DNA of 17,903 nt from Clostridium sp. Lineage in GTDB: Bacteria; Bacillota; Clostridia; Clostridiales; Clostridiaceae. The stretch lies in NCBI GenBank assembly GCA_003539755.1, contig DPOH01000324.1, forward strand, positions 1 to 17,903, in the 5' to 3' direction. Both the position numbers and the translations under genes were made by a program. Positions 8,162-15,338 of the stretch are shown here, one piece after another. Below the pieces are notes generated by a model. It ran no database searches. It worked only from the letters and a program-made list of their open reading frames with translations, and was not told where the DNA came from. Positions within the stretch are counted from its first letter, which is position 1; the number at the start of each line of letters is the position of its first letter.

Positions 8162-9271
8162 CTAGCATATTCTTAATTCAGAATCCTTATCAAATATATG
8201 GATATTTTGATTTTGTACATGTAATGTTATATTATCTCTGCTTTCAAATTTAGTGCTTCCCTCAACTTTAGCAGTCATGTTATTGCTTCCAGATTTAAAG
8301 TAGATGTAACTTTCTGCTCCCATTCTTTCAACTACTTCTACCTCACCTGATACTATTGTTTCTGGACTTTCTGATACTAATTCTTGTTCATCGCTTAAAT
8401 GTTCTGGTCTTATACCAAAAATAACTTCTTTATTTACATATCCCTTATCTTTTAATATTTTAGCCTTAGCTTCTGGTAATAATATTTTATTATGTTCGAT
8501 CTTACAGTAAATTTTTCCTTTTTCTTCTATAGCAATACCATTTAACAAATTCATTTGAGGACTTCCAATGAATCCTGCTACAAATAGATTGCTTGGGTTA
8601 TTATAAATATTAAGTGGAGTATCAACTTGTTGGATTATACCATCTTTCATAACAACAATTCTAGTACCCATTGTTAATGCTTCTACCTGGTCATGTGTTA
8701 CATATATGAATGTTGTTTGTAAGCTTTGATATAATTTAGATATTTCTGTTCTCATTTGAACTCTAAGTTTTGCATCAAGGTTTGATAAAGGTTCATCCAT
8801 AAGGAATACTTTAGGATTTCTTACAATAGCACGTCCAAGAGCAACTCTTTGTCTTTGACCTCCTGATAAAGCTTTTGGTTTTCTATCTAATAAATGTTCG
8901 ATATCAAGTCTCTTTGCAGCATCCTTAACTTTTCTATCTATTTCTTCTTTAGGTTCTTTTCTTAATTTTAATGCAAACGCCATGTTATCATACACTGTCA
9001 TATGAGGATATAATGCATAGTTTTGGAAAACCATTGCTATATCTCTTTCTTTAGGTTCTACATCATTAACTAATTTCCCACCAATATATAATTCACCTTT
9101 AGATATTTCTTCTAGACCTGCAATCATTCTTAAAGTTGTTGACTTACCACATCCAGAAGGACCAACGAATACTATAAATTCTTTATCTTCAATTTCTAAA
9201 TTAAAATCATGTACTGCTTCAACGCCTCCATCATAAATCTTATAAATATGTCTTAATGATAAATCTGCCAT
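8162..9271 (-). CDS. msmX: Sugar ABC importer ATP-binding protein, MalK/MsmX/UgpC type
   Basis: ATPase subunit energising CUT1-type carbohydrate importers at the membrane (369 aa). Walker A GPSGCGKST is at 37-45, Q-loop in VFQN 81-84, signature LSGGQ 135-139, Walker B VFLMDE 155-160, and H-loop H193 in VTHDQ. After about residue 235 a TOBE-type regulatory region follows, including the GIRPEHL segment. The frame extends five codons further to 9286, but those codons contain the ribosome binding site (GGAGGG) for the ATG at 9271, so I start there. No permease or binding-protein genes are adjacent. In B. subtilis MsmX is shared by several importers, and an orphan location suggests the same here (inference). 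The symbol is by family resemblance. Confidence 0.93.
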   Translation of the reverse strand: MADLSLRHIYKIYDGGVEAVHDFNLEIEDKEFIVFVGPSGCGKSTTLRMIAGLEEISKGELYIGGKLVNDVEPKERDIAMVFQNYALYPHMTVYDNMAFALKLRKEPKEEIDRKVKDAAKRLDIEHLLDRKPKALSGGQRQRVALGRAIVRNPKVFLMDEPLSNLDAKLRVQMRTEISKLYQSLQTTFIYVTHDQVEALTMGTRIVVMKDGIIQQVDTPLNIYNNPSNLFVAGFIGSPQMNLLNGIAIEEKGKIYCKIEHNKILLPEAKAKILKDKGYVNKEVIFGIRPEHLSDEQELVSESPETIVSGEVEVVERMGAESYIYFKSGSNNMTAKVEGSTKFESRDNITLHVQNQNIHIFDKDSELRIC

Positions 9272-9607
9272 TTTTATTCCCTCCATAAATATACTAATTA
9301 TTTAATTTTTTCTCAACCTTTACTGTCCATCTTTGTCTGTCTTATCTTTCTTTATGTAACTATTTTACACCATGTAATCCTTTAATATCCATATTGAATA
9401 CTCACAAAACCGTCTTATGTTTTTTGTAAGAATATATAAAATATACATATTTTTATATTAATGCTATAATTTATATATAATAAAAAAACAGCACCCATTA
9501 TTTAAACTATCACATTCTCATGAAATACTGTTTTATGTTATATTAATTTTATATGTTAGAAATCACTTTATGTAATCAAATTAAATACTAATTTATTTAT
9601 GTAAAAG
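9272..9607. other. Gene-free leader/spacer between rnpB and the MsmX-type gene
   Basis: 336 bases, extremely AT-rich. It holds one possible hairpin-plus-T-run (9482-9534). I see no convincing -35/-10 pair for the ATPase gene, though weak -10-like elements are common in such sequence. No ORF with a ribosome binding site is apparent. Confidence 0.6.
9482..9534 (-). terminator. Weak terminator-like hairpin in the rnpB-msmX spacer
   Basis: Minus-strand RNA can pair AAAACAGUAUUU (9534-9523) with GGGUGCUGUUUU (9496-9485), 12 bp including four G-U pairs, with a 26-base loop and a run of seven T at its end. It lies about 75 bases beyond the strong rnpB terminator. It may be a backup terminator, an attenuator for the ATPase gene, or the end of a small RNA. 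Confidence 0.35.
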
Positions 9608-9637
9608 AAAAACACTAGGCGTTAACCTAGTGTTTTT
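9608..9637 (-). terminator. rnpB intrinsic terminator
   Basis: Perfect 12-bp inverted repeat AAAAACACTAGG / CCTAGTGTTTTT around CGTTAA, seven bases past the mature rnpB 3' end. On the minus strand the stem ends in TTTTT. Confidence 0.9.
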
Positions 9638-9644
9638 CATATAT

Positions 9645-9985
9645 ACGAGACAAGCCATAAGCCGGGTTCTGTATTAAGCAATCATCTATCTAGGCTTACT
9701 GTTACCAATAAGCTCAAGCGACGCACCCAGAGGCGGGACGGGCAGCCCCTATATGCCTCTCTATTCGGTCTTGCTCCAAGTGGGGTTTACATAGCCGTGA
9801 AGTCGCCATCACGCTGGTGAGCTCTTACCTCGCCTTTCCACCCTTACCTGATAAATCAGGCGGTATATCTCTGTTGCACTATCCTTCAAGTCACCCTGAC
9901 TGGACGTTATCCAGCACCCTGCCCTGTGGAGCCCGGACTTTCCTCTCCTAAATCTAGTCTAGCAGCGATTGCACGTCTTACTCGC
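9645..9985 (-). ncRNA. rnpB: RNase P RNA (M1-type)
   Basis: Catalytic RNA of RNase P, which removes 5' leaders of tRNA precursors. On the minus strand the near-universal segments are present: GAGGAAAGTCCGGGCTCC (9945-9928), then GGTAAGAGCTCACC, AAACCCCAC-TTGGAGCAAGACC, and near the 3' end ACAGAACCCGGCTTA (9672-9658), which pairs with the first to form helix P4. Helix P1 can be drawn from CGAGUAAG at the 5' end and CUUG-U-CUCG at the 3' end, which sets the ends to within a few bases. About 341 nt, normal for the RNA. The pattern looks more like type A than the Bacillus type B, but I did not fold it fully. It has its own promoter and terminator. Confidence 0.97.
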
Positions 9986-9992
9986 AAAAAAT

Positions 9993-10021
9993 ATATTATC
10001 ATATTTTCTTTATTTACGCAA
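9993..10021 (-). promoter_or_regulatory. rnpB promoter
   Basis: On the minus strand TTGCGT (10021-10016), a 17-base spacer and TAATAT (9998-9993), preceded by TG one base upstream (extended -10). Seven bases later comes the G at 9985, which coincides with the 5' end predicted from RNase P helix P1. The fit of spacing and start makes this a strong sigma-A promoter candidate. It begins 11 bases past the stop of the small membrane protein gene. Confidence 0.8.
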
Positions 10022-10032
10022 ATAATTTTTAC

Positions 10033-10341
10033 TTATATTAAAATGAAAATTATTGTAAGTAAGATTAATATAACCAAGCCATACAGACTTACTCCACATA
10101 ATAATAATACAATTAAGATTATATAAATAACAATTGCCTTTGGACATAATAGTATCATAACCCATGGAGACTTACCTTTGAAAAAAGGTGAAAACCACCC
10201 ATTTGGAGGCATCCCATTATTTCCACATGGGTTTCCTCTTTTACAGTTTTCGCCGCCTCCAAACATCCCATATACTGATTTTTTTATATGTTTATTCATT
10301 TTCTTTATCCTTTTTCTTAAATCATCATAATTCTTTCCCAT
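10033..10341 (-). CDS. Small two-helix membrane protein, function unknown
   Basis: A 102-aa protein I do not recognise. Residues 1-22 are strongly basic (RKRIKKMNKHIKK); 25-50 are rich in Gly, Asn and Pro with two cysteines, C33 and C39 (CKRGNPC); 59-102 are almost wholly hydrophobic, probably two membrane helices with a turn near residues 82-86, ending at the C-terminus. No signal-peptide cleavage motif or catalytic motif is seen. A longer frame begins at 10380, but GGGGTGA lies a few bases before the ATG at 10341, so I start there. It sits alone between a terminator after the Nif3-like gene and the rnpB promoter. The positively charged N-terminus would be expected to stay cytosolic. The strong ribosome binding site and clear composition argue that it is real. 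Confidence 0.7.
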   Translation of the reverse strand: MGKNYDDLRKRIKKMNKHIKKSVYGMFGGGENCKRGNPCGNNGMPPNGWFSPFFKGKSPWVMILLCPKAIVIYIILIVLLLCGVSLYGLVILILLTIIFILI

Positions 10342-10430
10342 CGGTTCACCCCTTTTTTTATTTATTGGGCCAAATTTCAATTTATATTTACCATAATTAT
10401 ATATATGCTTTTATATGTGCTTATTTGCAT

Positions 10431-10461
10431 AAAAAAGGAAATGCTCTCATTGAACATTTCC
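10431..10461 (-). terminator. Intrinsic terminator after the Nif3-like gene
   Basis: Minus-strand RNA forms GGAAATG (10461-10455), an 11-base loop and CATTTCC (10443-10437), followed by six T (10436-10431). It lies about 120 bases beyond the Nif3-like stop and ends the trmK transcript. Confidence 0.8.
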
Positions 10462-10582
10462 CTTTTTCCTATCTTACTTAATAATTATTTTATTATCTAT
10501 TTTTATAAAATCACTGTACAGTGCAAATTCAAATCATATTACACTATATCACTTAATAAATTTCTTAAAATATAATTTTATT

Positions 10583-11374
10583 TTAAACAAATTCATATGG
10601 ATCCTTTGATTCTTTTGACTTAATAAATTCTACATCTTTAAACTCATTCTTTAAAAATTCTAATGTTTTTAAAAATACAGAATATTCTGTACCAAAGTGT
10701 CCAGCATCAATTATGCTTATACCCATTTCTTTATAATCTGATACAAAATGATAAGTAGTATCACCTGTTATTATACAATCTGCCCCCATGTTTTTAGCCA
10801 TTCCAAAAAAATCTTGACCACTTCCATTTATTATTGCTATAGTATTAACTTTTTCACAACCTCTTGCTACTCTTAAATTTTTAATATTTAATTTTTTCTT
10901 CACATTATCTATAATATCATTTAATTCAACTGTTTCATCGAGCTTAACTATTCTACCTATACCACAGCTTTCATAGCCTTTTCTTTTACTTGGTTCCATA
11001 ATAGAAGAACTTTTATATCCAAGCATATCTACAATTGTTTTGTTTATTCCATTTTCAGCCGAATCAAGATTTGTATGACATGCATAAAGATTTATGTCAT
11101 TCTTTATAAGTTCAAGTACTTTATCTCCAGTAAGATTCCCTCTAACTATGCTATTAGGCTTTCTAAAGAATAAAGGATGATGAGTTATTATCATTTCACA
11201 TTTTAAACTTAACGCTTCTTCTATGACCTCTTTAGTGCAGTCTAAAGCCATAAGTACTTTTTTTAATTCCGTATCTTCGTCTCCAACCATCATACCAACA
11301 TTATCATAATCTTCTCTAAGAAATTTTGGTGCTACTTTTTCAATTTCTTTTATAATTTCTCTTACTTTGCTCAC
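10583..11374 (-). CDS. Nif3-like dinuclear metal centre protein (DUF34/YqfO family)
   Basis: 263-aa protein of the widely conserved Nif3/YbgI/YqfO family, whose members bind two metal ions; the biochemical role is unsettled, though some members have been linked to GTP cyclohydrolase type I activity or metal delivery. Ligands match the family: H65 and H66 in ITHHPLFF, D104, H226 and E230 in GHFGTEYS. It lacks the central insertion that makes B. subtilis YqfO longer. The start is GTG at 11374, six bases from AGGAGGA, and that ribosome binding site overlaps the trmK stop codon at 11386, so the two are translationally coupled. The trmK-nif3 pair next to rpoD-dnaG is the arrangement known from Bacillus and other Firmicutes. 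Confidence 0.93.
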   Translation of the reverse strand: MSKVREIIKEIEKVAPKFLREDYDNVGMMVGDEDTELKKVLMALDCTKEVIEEALSLKCEMIITHHPLFFRKPNSIVRGNLTGDKVLELIKNDINLYACHTNLDSAENGINKTIVDMLGYKSSSIMEPSKRKGYESCGIGRIVKLDETVELNDIIDNVKKKLNIKNLRVARGCEKVNTIAIINGSGQDFFGMAKNMGADCIITGDTTYHFVSDYKEMGISIIDAGHFGTEYSVFLKTLEFLKNEFKDVEFIKSKESKDPYEFV

Positions 11375-11385
11375 TGAATTTCCTC

Positions 11386-12078
11386 CTAAAAAGATTTAAG
11401 AATATCTTCAATCATATTTATTTTATCTTGAAGTTCTTTTTTTCTAAGCTGTGCATGTTCTGTATCATCTTTAATAAATCCTACTATCCTACTATAATTT
11501 TCTGCCTTATGTTGTAAATAAGATTTAAATTCACTAGTTTTCTTATTTAAAAGATAAGGACTTATCTCATAAAATATAGGTTCTAATTTAGTGTATTCTC
11601 CTTCTTTATATCTAACCTTAAAAAGTTCATAATATTTTCCTTCATCTATACACACATCTTCTTCTATTATCTCATAATCATGAGTATATAAATATTCTCT
11701 TAACACTTCAGGATTTTGAGCTGGTTGTAATATAAGATAATCTAATTTTTTTACTTTTTCAAAATCATGCTCTAGTATATCACGTATAAGATTTCCTCCC
11801 ATACCTGCAATTATTATACCTTGAGCCTCATTTTTATTTAGTGGCTGTAATCCCCCTCCCAATCTAAGATCAATAAACTCACTTACTCCATCAAGACTTG
11901 CATTAATCTTTGCCTTTTTTAAAGGATCTTTATTTATATCTGATGCTATAACCTTTTTAGCTATGTTATTTTTTATTAGATATATCGGTATATATCCATG
12001 ATCTGTACCTATGTCCATTATAACGTCACATTTATCTAATTTATCTACTATCCATTTTAATCTTCTGCTTAAATCCAT
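11386..12078 (-). CDS. trmK: tRNA (adenine22-N1)-methyltransferase
   Basis: S-adenosylmethionine-dependent enzyme making m1A at position 22 of tRNA (230 aa, family length). Motif I is DIGTDHGYIP at residues 22-31, the acidic ribose-binding residue is D47 in ASDIN, then IAGMGG at 90-95 and LILQPAQN at 116-123, the signature of this family. The C-terminal 60 residues are charged and helical, matching its coiled-coil domain. The ATG at 12078 has a rather weak ribosome binding site (GTAGG). It is separated from rpoD by a hairpin and the heptamer repeat, and is followed by the coupled Nif3-like gene. Confidence 0.94.
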   Translation of the reverse strand: MDLSRRLKWIVDKLDKCDVIMDIGTDHGYIPIYLIKNNIAKKVIASDINKDPLKKAKINASLDGVSEFIDLRLGGGLQPLNKNEAQGIIIAGMGGNLIRDILEHDFEKVKKLDYLILQPAQNPEVLREYLYTHDYEIIEEDVCIDEGKYYELFKVRYKEGEYTKLEPIFYEISPYLLNKKTSEFKSYLQHKAENYSRIVGFIKDDTEHAQLRKKELQDKINMIEDILKSF

Positions 12079-12100
12079 TTTTACCTACCACCACTTTATT

Positions 12101-12134
12101 CAGTTAACAGTTAACAGGTAACAGTTAACAGTTA
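12101..12134. repeat. CAGTTAA heptamer tandem repeat, copy 2
   Basis: Nearly five consecutive 7-base units: CAGTTAA, CAGTTAA, CAGGTAA, CAGTTAA, CAGTTA. They lie 22 bases upstream of the trmK start, between the rpoD terminator and trmK. The unit and phase match the shorter array at 1734-1755. Confidence 0.85.
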
Positions 12135-12159
12135 TTTTTGTTTATCAAATAAGGAAGAA

Positions 12160-12178
12160 GCACCTAAAAAATAGGTGC
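12160..12178 (-). terminator. Hairpin immediately after rpoD
   Basis: Perfect 7-bp stem GCACCTA / TAGGTGC with a five-base loop, beginning at the base after the rpoD stop codon. The minus-strand sequence after it (TTCTTCCTTATTTG) is pyrimidine-rich but has no clean T run, so it may be a weak terminator or an mRNA 3'-end stabiliser. Confidence 0.5.
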
Positions 12179-13300
12179 CTAGTCTAAGTAATCTTTTAAC
12201 TTTTTACTTCTTGAAGGATGTCTTAACTTTCTTAAAGCTTTAGCTTCAATTTGTCTTATTCTTTCTCTAGTAACATTAAATTCTTTACCAACTTCTTCAA
12301 GAGTTCTTGCTCTTCCATCATCAAGACCAAATCTTAATCTTAATACTTTTTCTTCTCTTGGAGTTAATGTATCTAAAACATTTATTAATTGTTCTTTTAA
12401 CATTGTAAATGCTGCAGCTTCAGCTGGTGCTGGAGCTTCATCATCTGGTATAAAGTCTCCTAAATGTGAATCTTCTTCTTCACCTATTGGTGTTTCTAAA
12501 GATACTGGTTCTTGTGCTATCTTTTGAATTTCACGAACCTTATCTACTGGAAGATCCATAACTTTCGATATTTCTTCTGGGAATGGGTCTCTACCAAGTT
12601 CTTGTAACAATTGTCTTTGAACTCTTATTAACTTATTTATAGTTTCAACCATATGAACAGGAATTCTAATAGTTCTAGCTTGGTCTGCTATAGCTCTTGT
12701 TATTGCCTGTCTAATCCACCATGTAGCATATGTTGAAAATTTATATCCTTTTCTATAATCAAACTTTTCAACAGCTTTTATAAGACCTAAGTTTCCTTCT
12801 TGAATTAAGTCTAGAAAAAGCATACCTCTTCCTACATATCTTTTTGCTATACTTACTACAAGTCTTAAGTTTGCTTCTGCAAGCTTTTTCTTAGCTCTTT
12901 GATTTCCTTCTTCAATCTGTTTTGCATATTCTATCTCTTGTTCAGAAGATAATAGAGGCACTTTACCAATTTCTTTTAAATACATTCTAACTGGATCATC
13001 TATAGCTATTCCTTCTGGAACAGATAAATCTAGTTCTTCTTCTTGTGCAGTTTCAACCTCAGGGTTTTCTCCTACAATTTCAATGTTCATCATTTCAAGA
13101 ACTTCATATATTTTCTCAATTTGTTCTGGACTTAAATCTATATGATCCATAGTCTCCATAATTTCTTTATATGTTAATGAACCATCTTTCTTACCCTTAT
13201 CTAGTAATTCTTTAACTGCTGACATTTTGGCATTTTTATCATTTTTATCATTATTATTTTTCTTAGAATTAGTTGCTTTTGCTTTTACTTTTTGTTCCAT
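12179..13300 (-). CDS. rpoD: RNA polymerase primary sigma factor (sigma-A/sigma-70)
   Basis: Housekeeping sigma factor, 373 aa, directing RNA polymerase to -35/-10 promoters. Region 1.1 is short and begins with a Lys/Asn-rich tail (residues 3-26). Region 1.2 starts near DPVRMYLKEIG (102-112); region 2 spans about 135-205 with the -10 recognition segment WWIRQAITRAIADQ; region 3 starts at RTIRIPVHMVE (209-219); region 4.2 is the helix-turn-helix LEEVGKEFNVTRERIRQIEA (334-353) for the -35. The frame extends to 13363, but AAGGAGG lies 9 bases before the ATG at 13300 and the shorter protein does not overlap dnaG, so I use 13300. It follows dnaG by 43 bases, the usual Firmicute dnaG-rpoD operon. 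Confidence 0.97.
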   Translation of the reverse strand: MEQKVKAKATNSKKNNNDKNDKNAKMSAVKELLDKGKKDGSLTYKEIMETMDHIDLSPEQIEKIYEVLEMMNIEIVGENPEVETAQEEELDLSVPEGIAIDDPVRMYLKEIGKVPLLSSEQEIEYAKQIEEGNQRAKKKLAEANLRLVVSIAKRYVGRGMLFLDLIQEGNLGLIKAVEKFDYRKGYKFSTYATWWIRQAITRAIADQARTIRIPVHMVETINKLIRVQRQLLQELGRDPFPEEISKVMDLPVDKVREIQKIAQEPVSLETPIGEEEDSHLGDFIPDDEAPAPAEAAAFTMLKEQLINVLDTLTPREEKVLRLRFGLDDGRARTLEEVGKEFNVTRERIRQIEAKALRKLRHPSRSKKLKDYLD

Positions 13301-13343
13301 TCTAAATTGCCTCCTTCCGTTACAACCTTTAACCTCTTCCCTT

Positions 13344-15104
13344 TTATCTATGTTGATAAGCAAGTAGTTCTCTAGCTATCTGAATACTTTCTTCAAATTT
13401 CCCTTCTTTTTCCAGCCGTTTCTGTTTCTTTTTTAATTCATCAATTTTCTTTTTAATTTTAAAACTTTCAAGCTGTTTTAAATAATCATTTATCAATTTA
13501 TCCTTATTACTTAAGTCTAAAATATTCTGTTCTTTAATTTTTATCAGCTCTTTAGAACTTTCAACATCATCACAACGGCTTTCTATGTAAGATATTATAT
13601 TATTAGTATTTTCATTTTTGCCTTGTAATATTAAAGAATAAATTTTATTATGAGATTCAATTATAAAATCTCCTTCTTTTATTACCTCTTTTAATTCATC
13701 ATAAAAATCATCTTCTAAAATCAATTTAAGCAATGCTCTTTCAGCCTTTAAATAACCTGGCTCTACATATAATTTTGTTCCATTTTCTTCCTTTTTATTC
13801 ATGAAATTATCTTCTTTTTGACCTTTCGCCATAACTTCTGATAAAAGGTCATATAAAGCCTGTTCTTTTATAGATGTTTCTTCAGAAATCTTCTTTATAT
13901 AAACATCTTTTTCAATAGGATTCAGCTCTGCCAATATTTCCGCAAACTTCTCTGCAAATTTAATGACTTGGCTACCATCTTTAAAATCAATTCCTTCAGC
14001 TGCTCTTTTTATTCTGTATTCAATTAAAGGTAATGCATTTTTAACTAATTTTAAAAATGCTTCTTTTCCATTGTTTCTTACAAATTCATCAGGATCTTTT
14101 CCTTGAGGTACTTTTAGTACTTTTACATCAAATCCAGTATTTCGTAAAATCTCTAAACCTCTCAATGTAGCAGTCTGACCAGCAACATCCGCATCATAAG
14201 ATATTATTACCTTACTGACATAACGCTTTAAAAGCCTTGCTTGATTAACAGTTAATGCTGTACCAAGTGAAGCTACTGTATTAGTAATTCCATGCTGATG
14301 AAGAGAAATTAAATCCATATATCCTTCAACTATGATAATATAATCTTCTTCAAGCTTATTTTTTATAGCGAAATTTAACCCATACAGATTTGTTCCTTTT
14401 TGGAATACCATTGTTTCTGGTGAATTTAAATACTTTGGTTTTGAATCATCTAAAACCCTACCTCCAAATCCAATAACTCTTCCTCTAACATCAAAAACAG
14501 GAAAAATAACCCTGTTTCTAAATCTGTCATAAGTGTTTCCGCTTTTTTCACTTTTTAAAATAAGACCTGCTTCCAGTAATAAGTCATCTCTAAACCCTTT
14601 ATTACGAAGATAATTTATTAATCCATGCCAGCTGTCAAATGCATATCCCAGACCAAATCTTTTTATAACTTCTTCTTTTATTCCTCTTCTTAAGAAATAA
14701 TCTTTAGCCATTTTGGTTTTCTGAAGATTTGCAAAAAAATACCTTGCTGCTTCTACATTTACCTTAAATAATAAATCTCTTTTTTTAGATACTTTACTGT
14801 CTTCATGTCCTCCTATTTCTAATGGGATTCCTGCTTTGTCAGCTAGATGCTTCACTGCTTCTTGAAATGTAAGTTTTTTATATTTCATTACAAATGTAAT
14901 AACATTTCCTGCTTCTCCACATGAAAAACATTTATAAATCTGCTTTTCTGGAGAAACGCTAAATGACGGAGACTTATCATTATGAAATGGACATAATCCC
15001 GTAAAATTTCTTCCTGCTTTTTTTAGTCTTACATTTTCTGAAATAATATCAACAATGTCATTCTGTTCTTTGATTTTTTCTATTACTTCTTCTCGTATCT
15101 GCAA
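13344..15104 (-). CDS. dnaG: DNA primase
   Basis: Makes RNA primers at the replication fork (586 aa). The N-terminal CHC2 zinc domain has C38, H41, C59 and C62; the core includes NRVIFPV near residue 197; the TOPRIM domain has E260 in VEGYMD and D304/D306 in SYDADVAG. The C-terminal 140 residues, charged and helical, correspond to the DnaB-helicase-binding region. The N-terminus (MQIREEVIEKIKEQNDIVD) lines up with other clostridial primases, supporting the TTG start at 15104, about 8 bases after GGGAG. The nearby ATG at 15112 is out of frame. A possible 15-codon ORF ends four bases before the start. The gene leads the dnaG-rpoD operon. Confidence 0.96.
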   Translation of the reverse strand: MQIREEVIEKIKEQNDIVDIISENVRLKKAGRNFTGLCPFHNDKSPSFSVSPEKQIYKCFSCGEAGNVITFVMKYKKLTFQEAVKHLADKAGIPLEIGGHEDSKVSKKRDLLFKVNVEAARYFFANLQKTKMAKDYFLRRGIKEEVIKRFGLGYAFDSWHGLINYLRNKGFRDDLLLEAGLILKSEKSGNTYDRFRNRVIFPVFDVRGRVIGFGGRVLDDSKPKYLNSPETMVFQKGTNLYGLNFAIKNKLEEDYIIIVEGYMDLISLHQHGITNTVASLGTALTVNQARLLKRYVSKVIISYDADVAGQTATLRGLEILRNTGFDVKVLKVPQGKDPDEFVRNNGKEAFLKLVKNALPLIEYRIKRAAEGIDFKDGSQVIKFAEKFAEILAELNPIEKDVYIKKISEETSIKEQALYDLLSEVMAKGQKEDNFMNKKEENGTKLYVEPGYLKAERALLKLILEDDFYDELKEVIKEGDFIIESHNKIYSLILQGKNENTNNIISYIESRCDDVESSKELIKIKEQNILDLSNKDKLINDYLKQLESFKIKKKIDELKKKQKRLEKEGKFEESIQIARELLAYQHR

Positions 15105-15108
15105 GGAG

Positions 15109-15156
15109 TCATCTCCCTCCCCACTGTTTTTTCAACAAATATATATTATTCGACAT
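15109..15156 (-). CDS. Possible 15-codon leader ORF upstream of dnaG
   Basis: ATG at 15156 to TGA at 15111-15109, encoding MSNNIYLLKKQWGGR. A very strong AAGGAGG (15176-15170) precedes it, but at 13 bases, longer than usual. The dnaG ribosome binding site lies within its last codons and its stop is four bases before the dnaG TTG, so it could couple translation to dnaG. It may equally be chance. Confidence 0.25.
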   Translation of the reverse strand: MSNNIYLLKKQWGGR

Positions 15157-15312
15157 TATAAATTTTTTTCCTCCTTATTTATATGAAAAATTTATAATAA
15201 ATTTTATGCATATAAATTGCAGTTCTAAAATAATAATATATTCACGCTATTTCTATTTATTCTTTTTTTTATTATAAAATCCTCTTTAATTTTTAAAATT
15301 TATTTTACTATA

Positions 15313-15336
15313 AATATTATTATGCCTAATAATATT
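15313..15336 (-). terminator. Weak hairpin just after dgt
   Basis: Perfect 10-bp inverted repeat AATATTATTA / TAATAATATT around TGCC, two bases beyond the dgt stop. AT-only stem and only three T after it on the minus strand, so termination strength is doubtful. Confidence 0.35.
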
Positions 15337-15338
15337 AA

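Noticed and set aside
9926..10126. Plus-strand ORF over the rnpB 5' end
   Set aside because: It runs antisense through a structured RNA gene and its promoter; no coding signature.
10188..10481. Plus-strand ORF of 97 codons opposite the small membrane protein
   Set aside because: Antisense to a frame with a better ribosome binding site, and it reads through a terminator hairpin.
10512..10523. Palindrome CACTGTACAGTG after the Nif3-like gene
   Set aside because: Several 12-base perfect palindromes are expected by chance in 18 kb, it lies downstream of a gene, and it matches no operator I know.
13301..13363. Longer rpoD N-terminus overlapping the dnaG end
   Set aside because: The extension contains the ribosome binding site for the ATG at 13300 and is not part of the sigma factor family.
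15110..15112. ATG as the dnaG start
   Set aside because: It is out of frame with primase and opens only a nine-codon ORF.
15187..15205. AT-only palindrome AAAATTTA-TAA-TAAATTTT upstream of dnaG
   Set aside because: Short, low-complexity arms in very AT-rich DNA; chance occurrence is likely.
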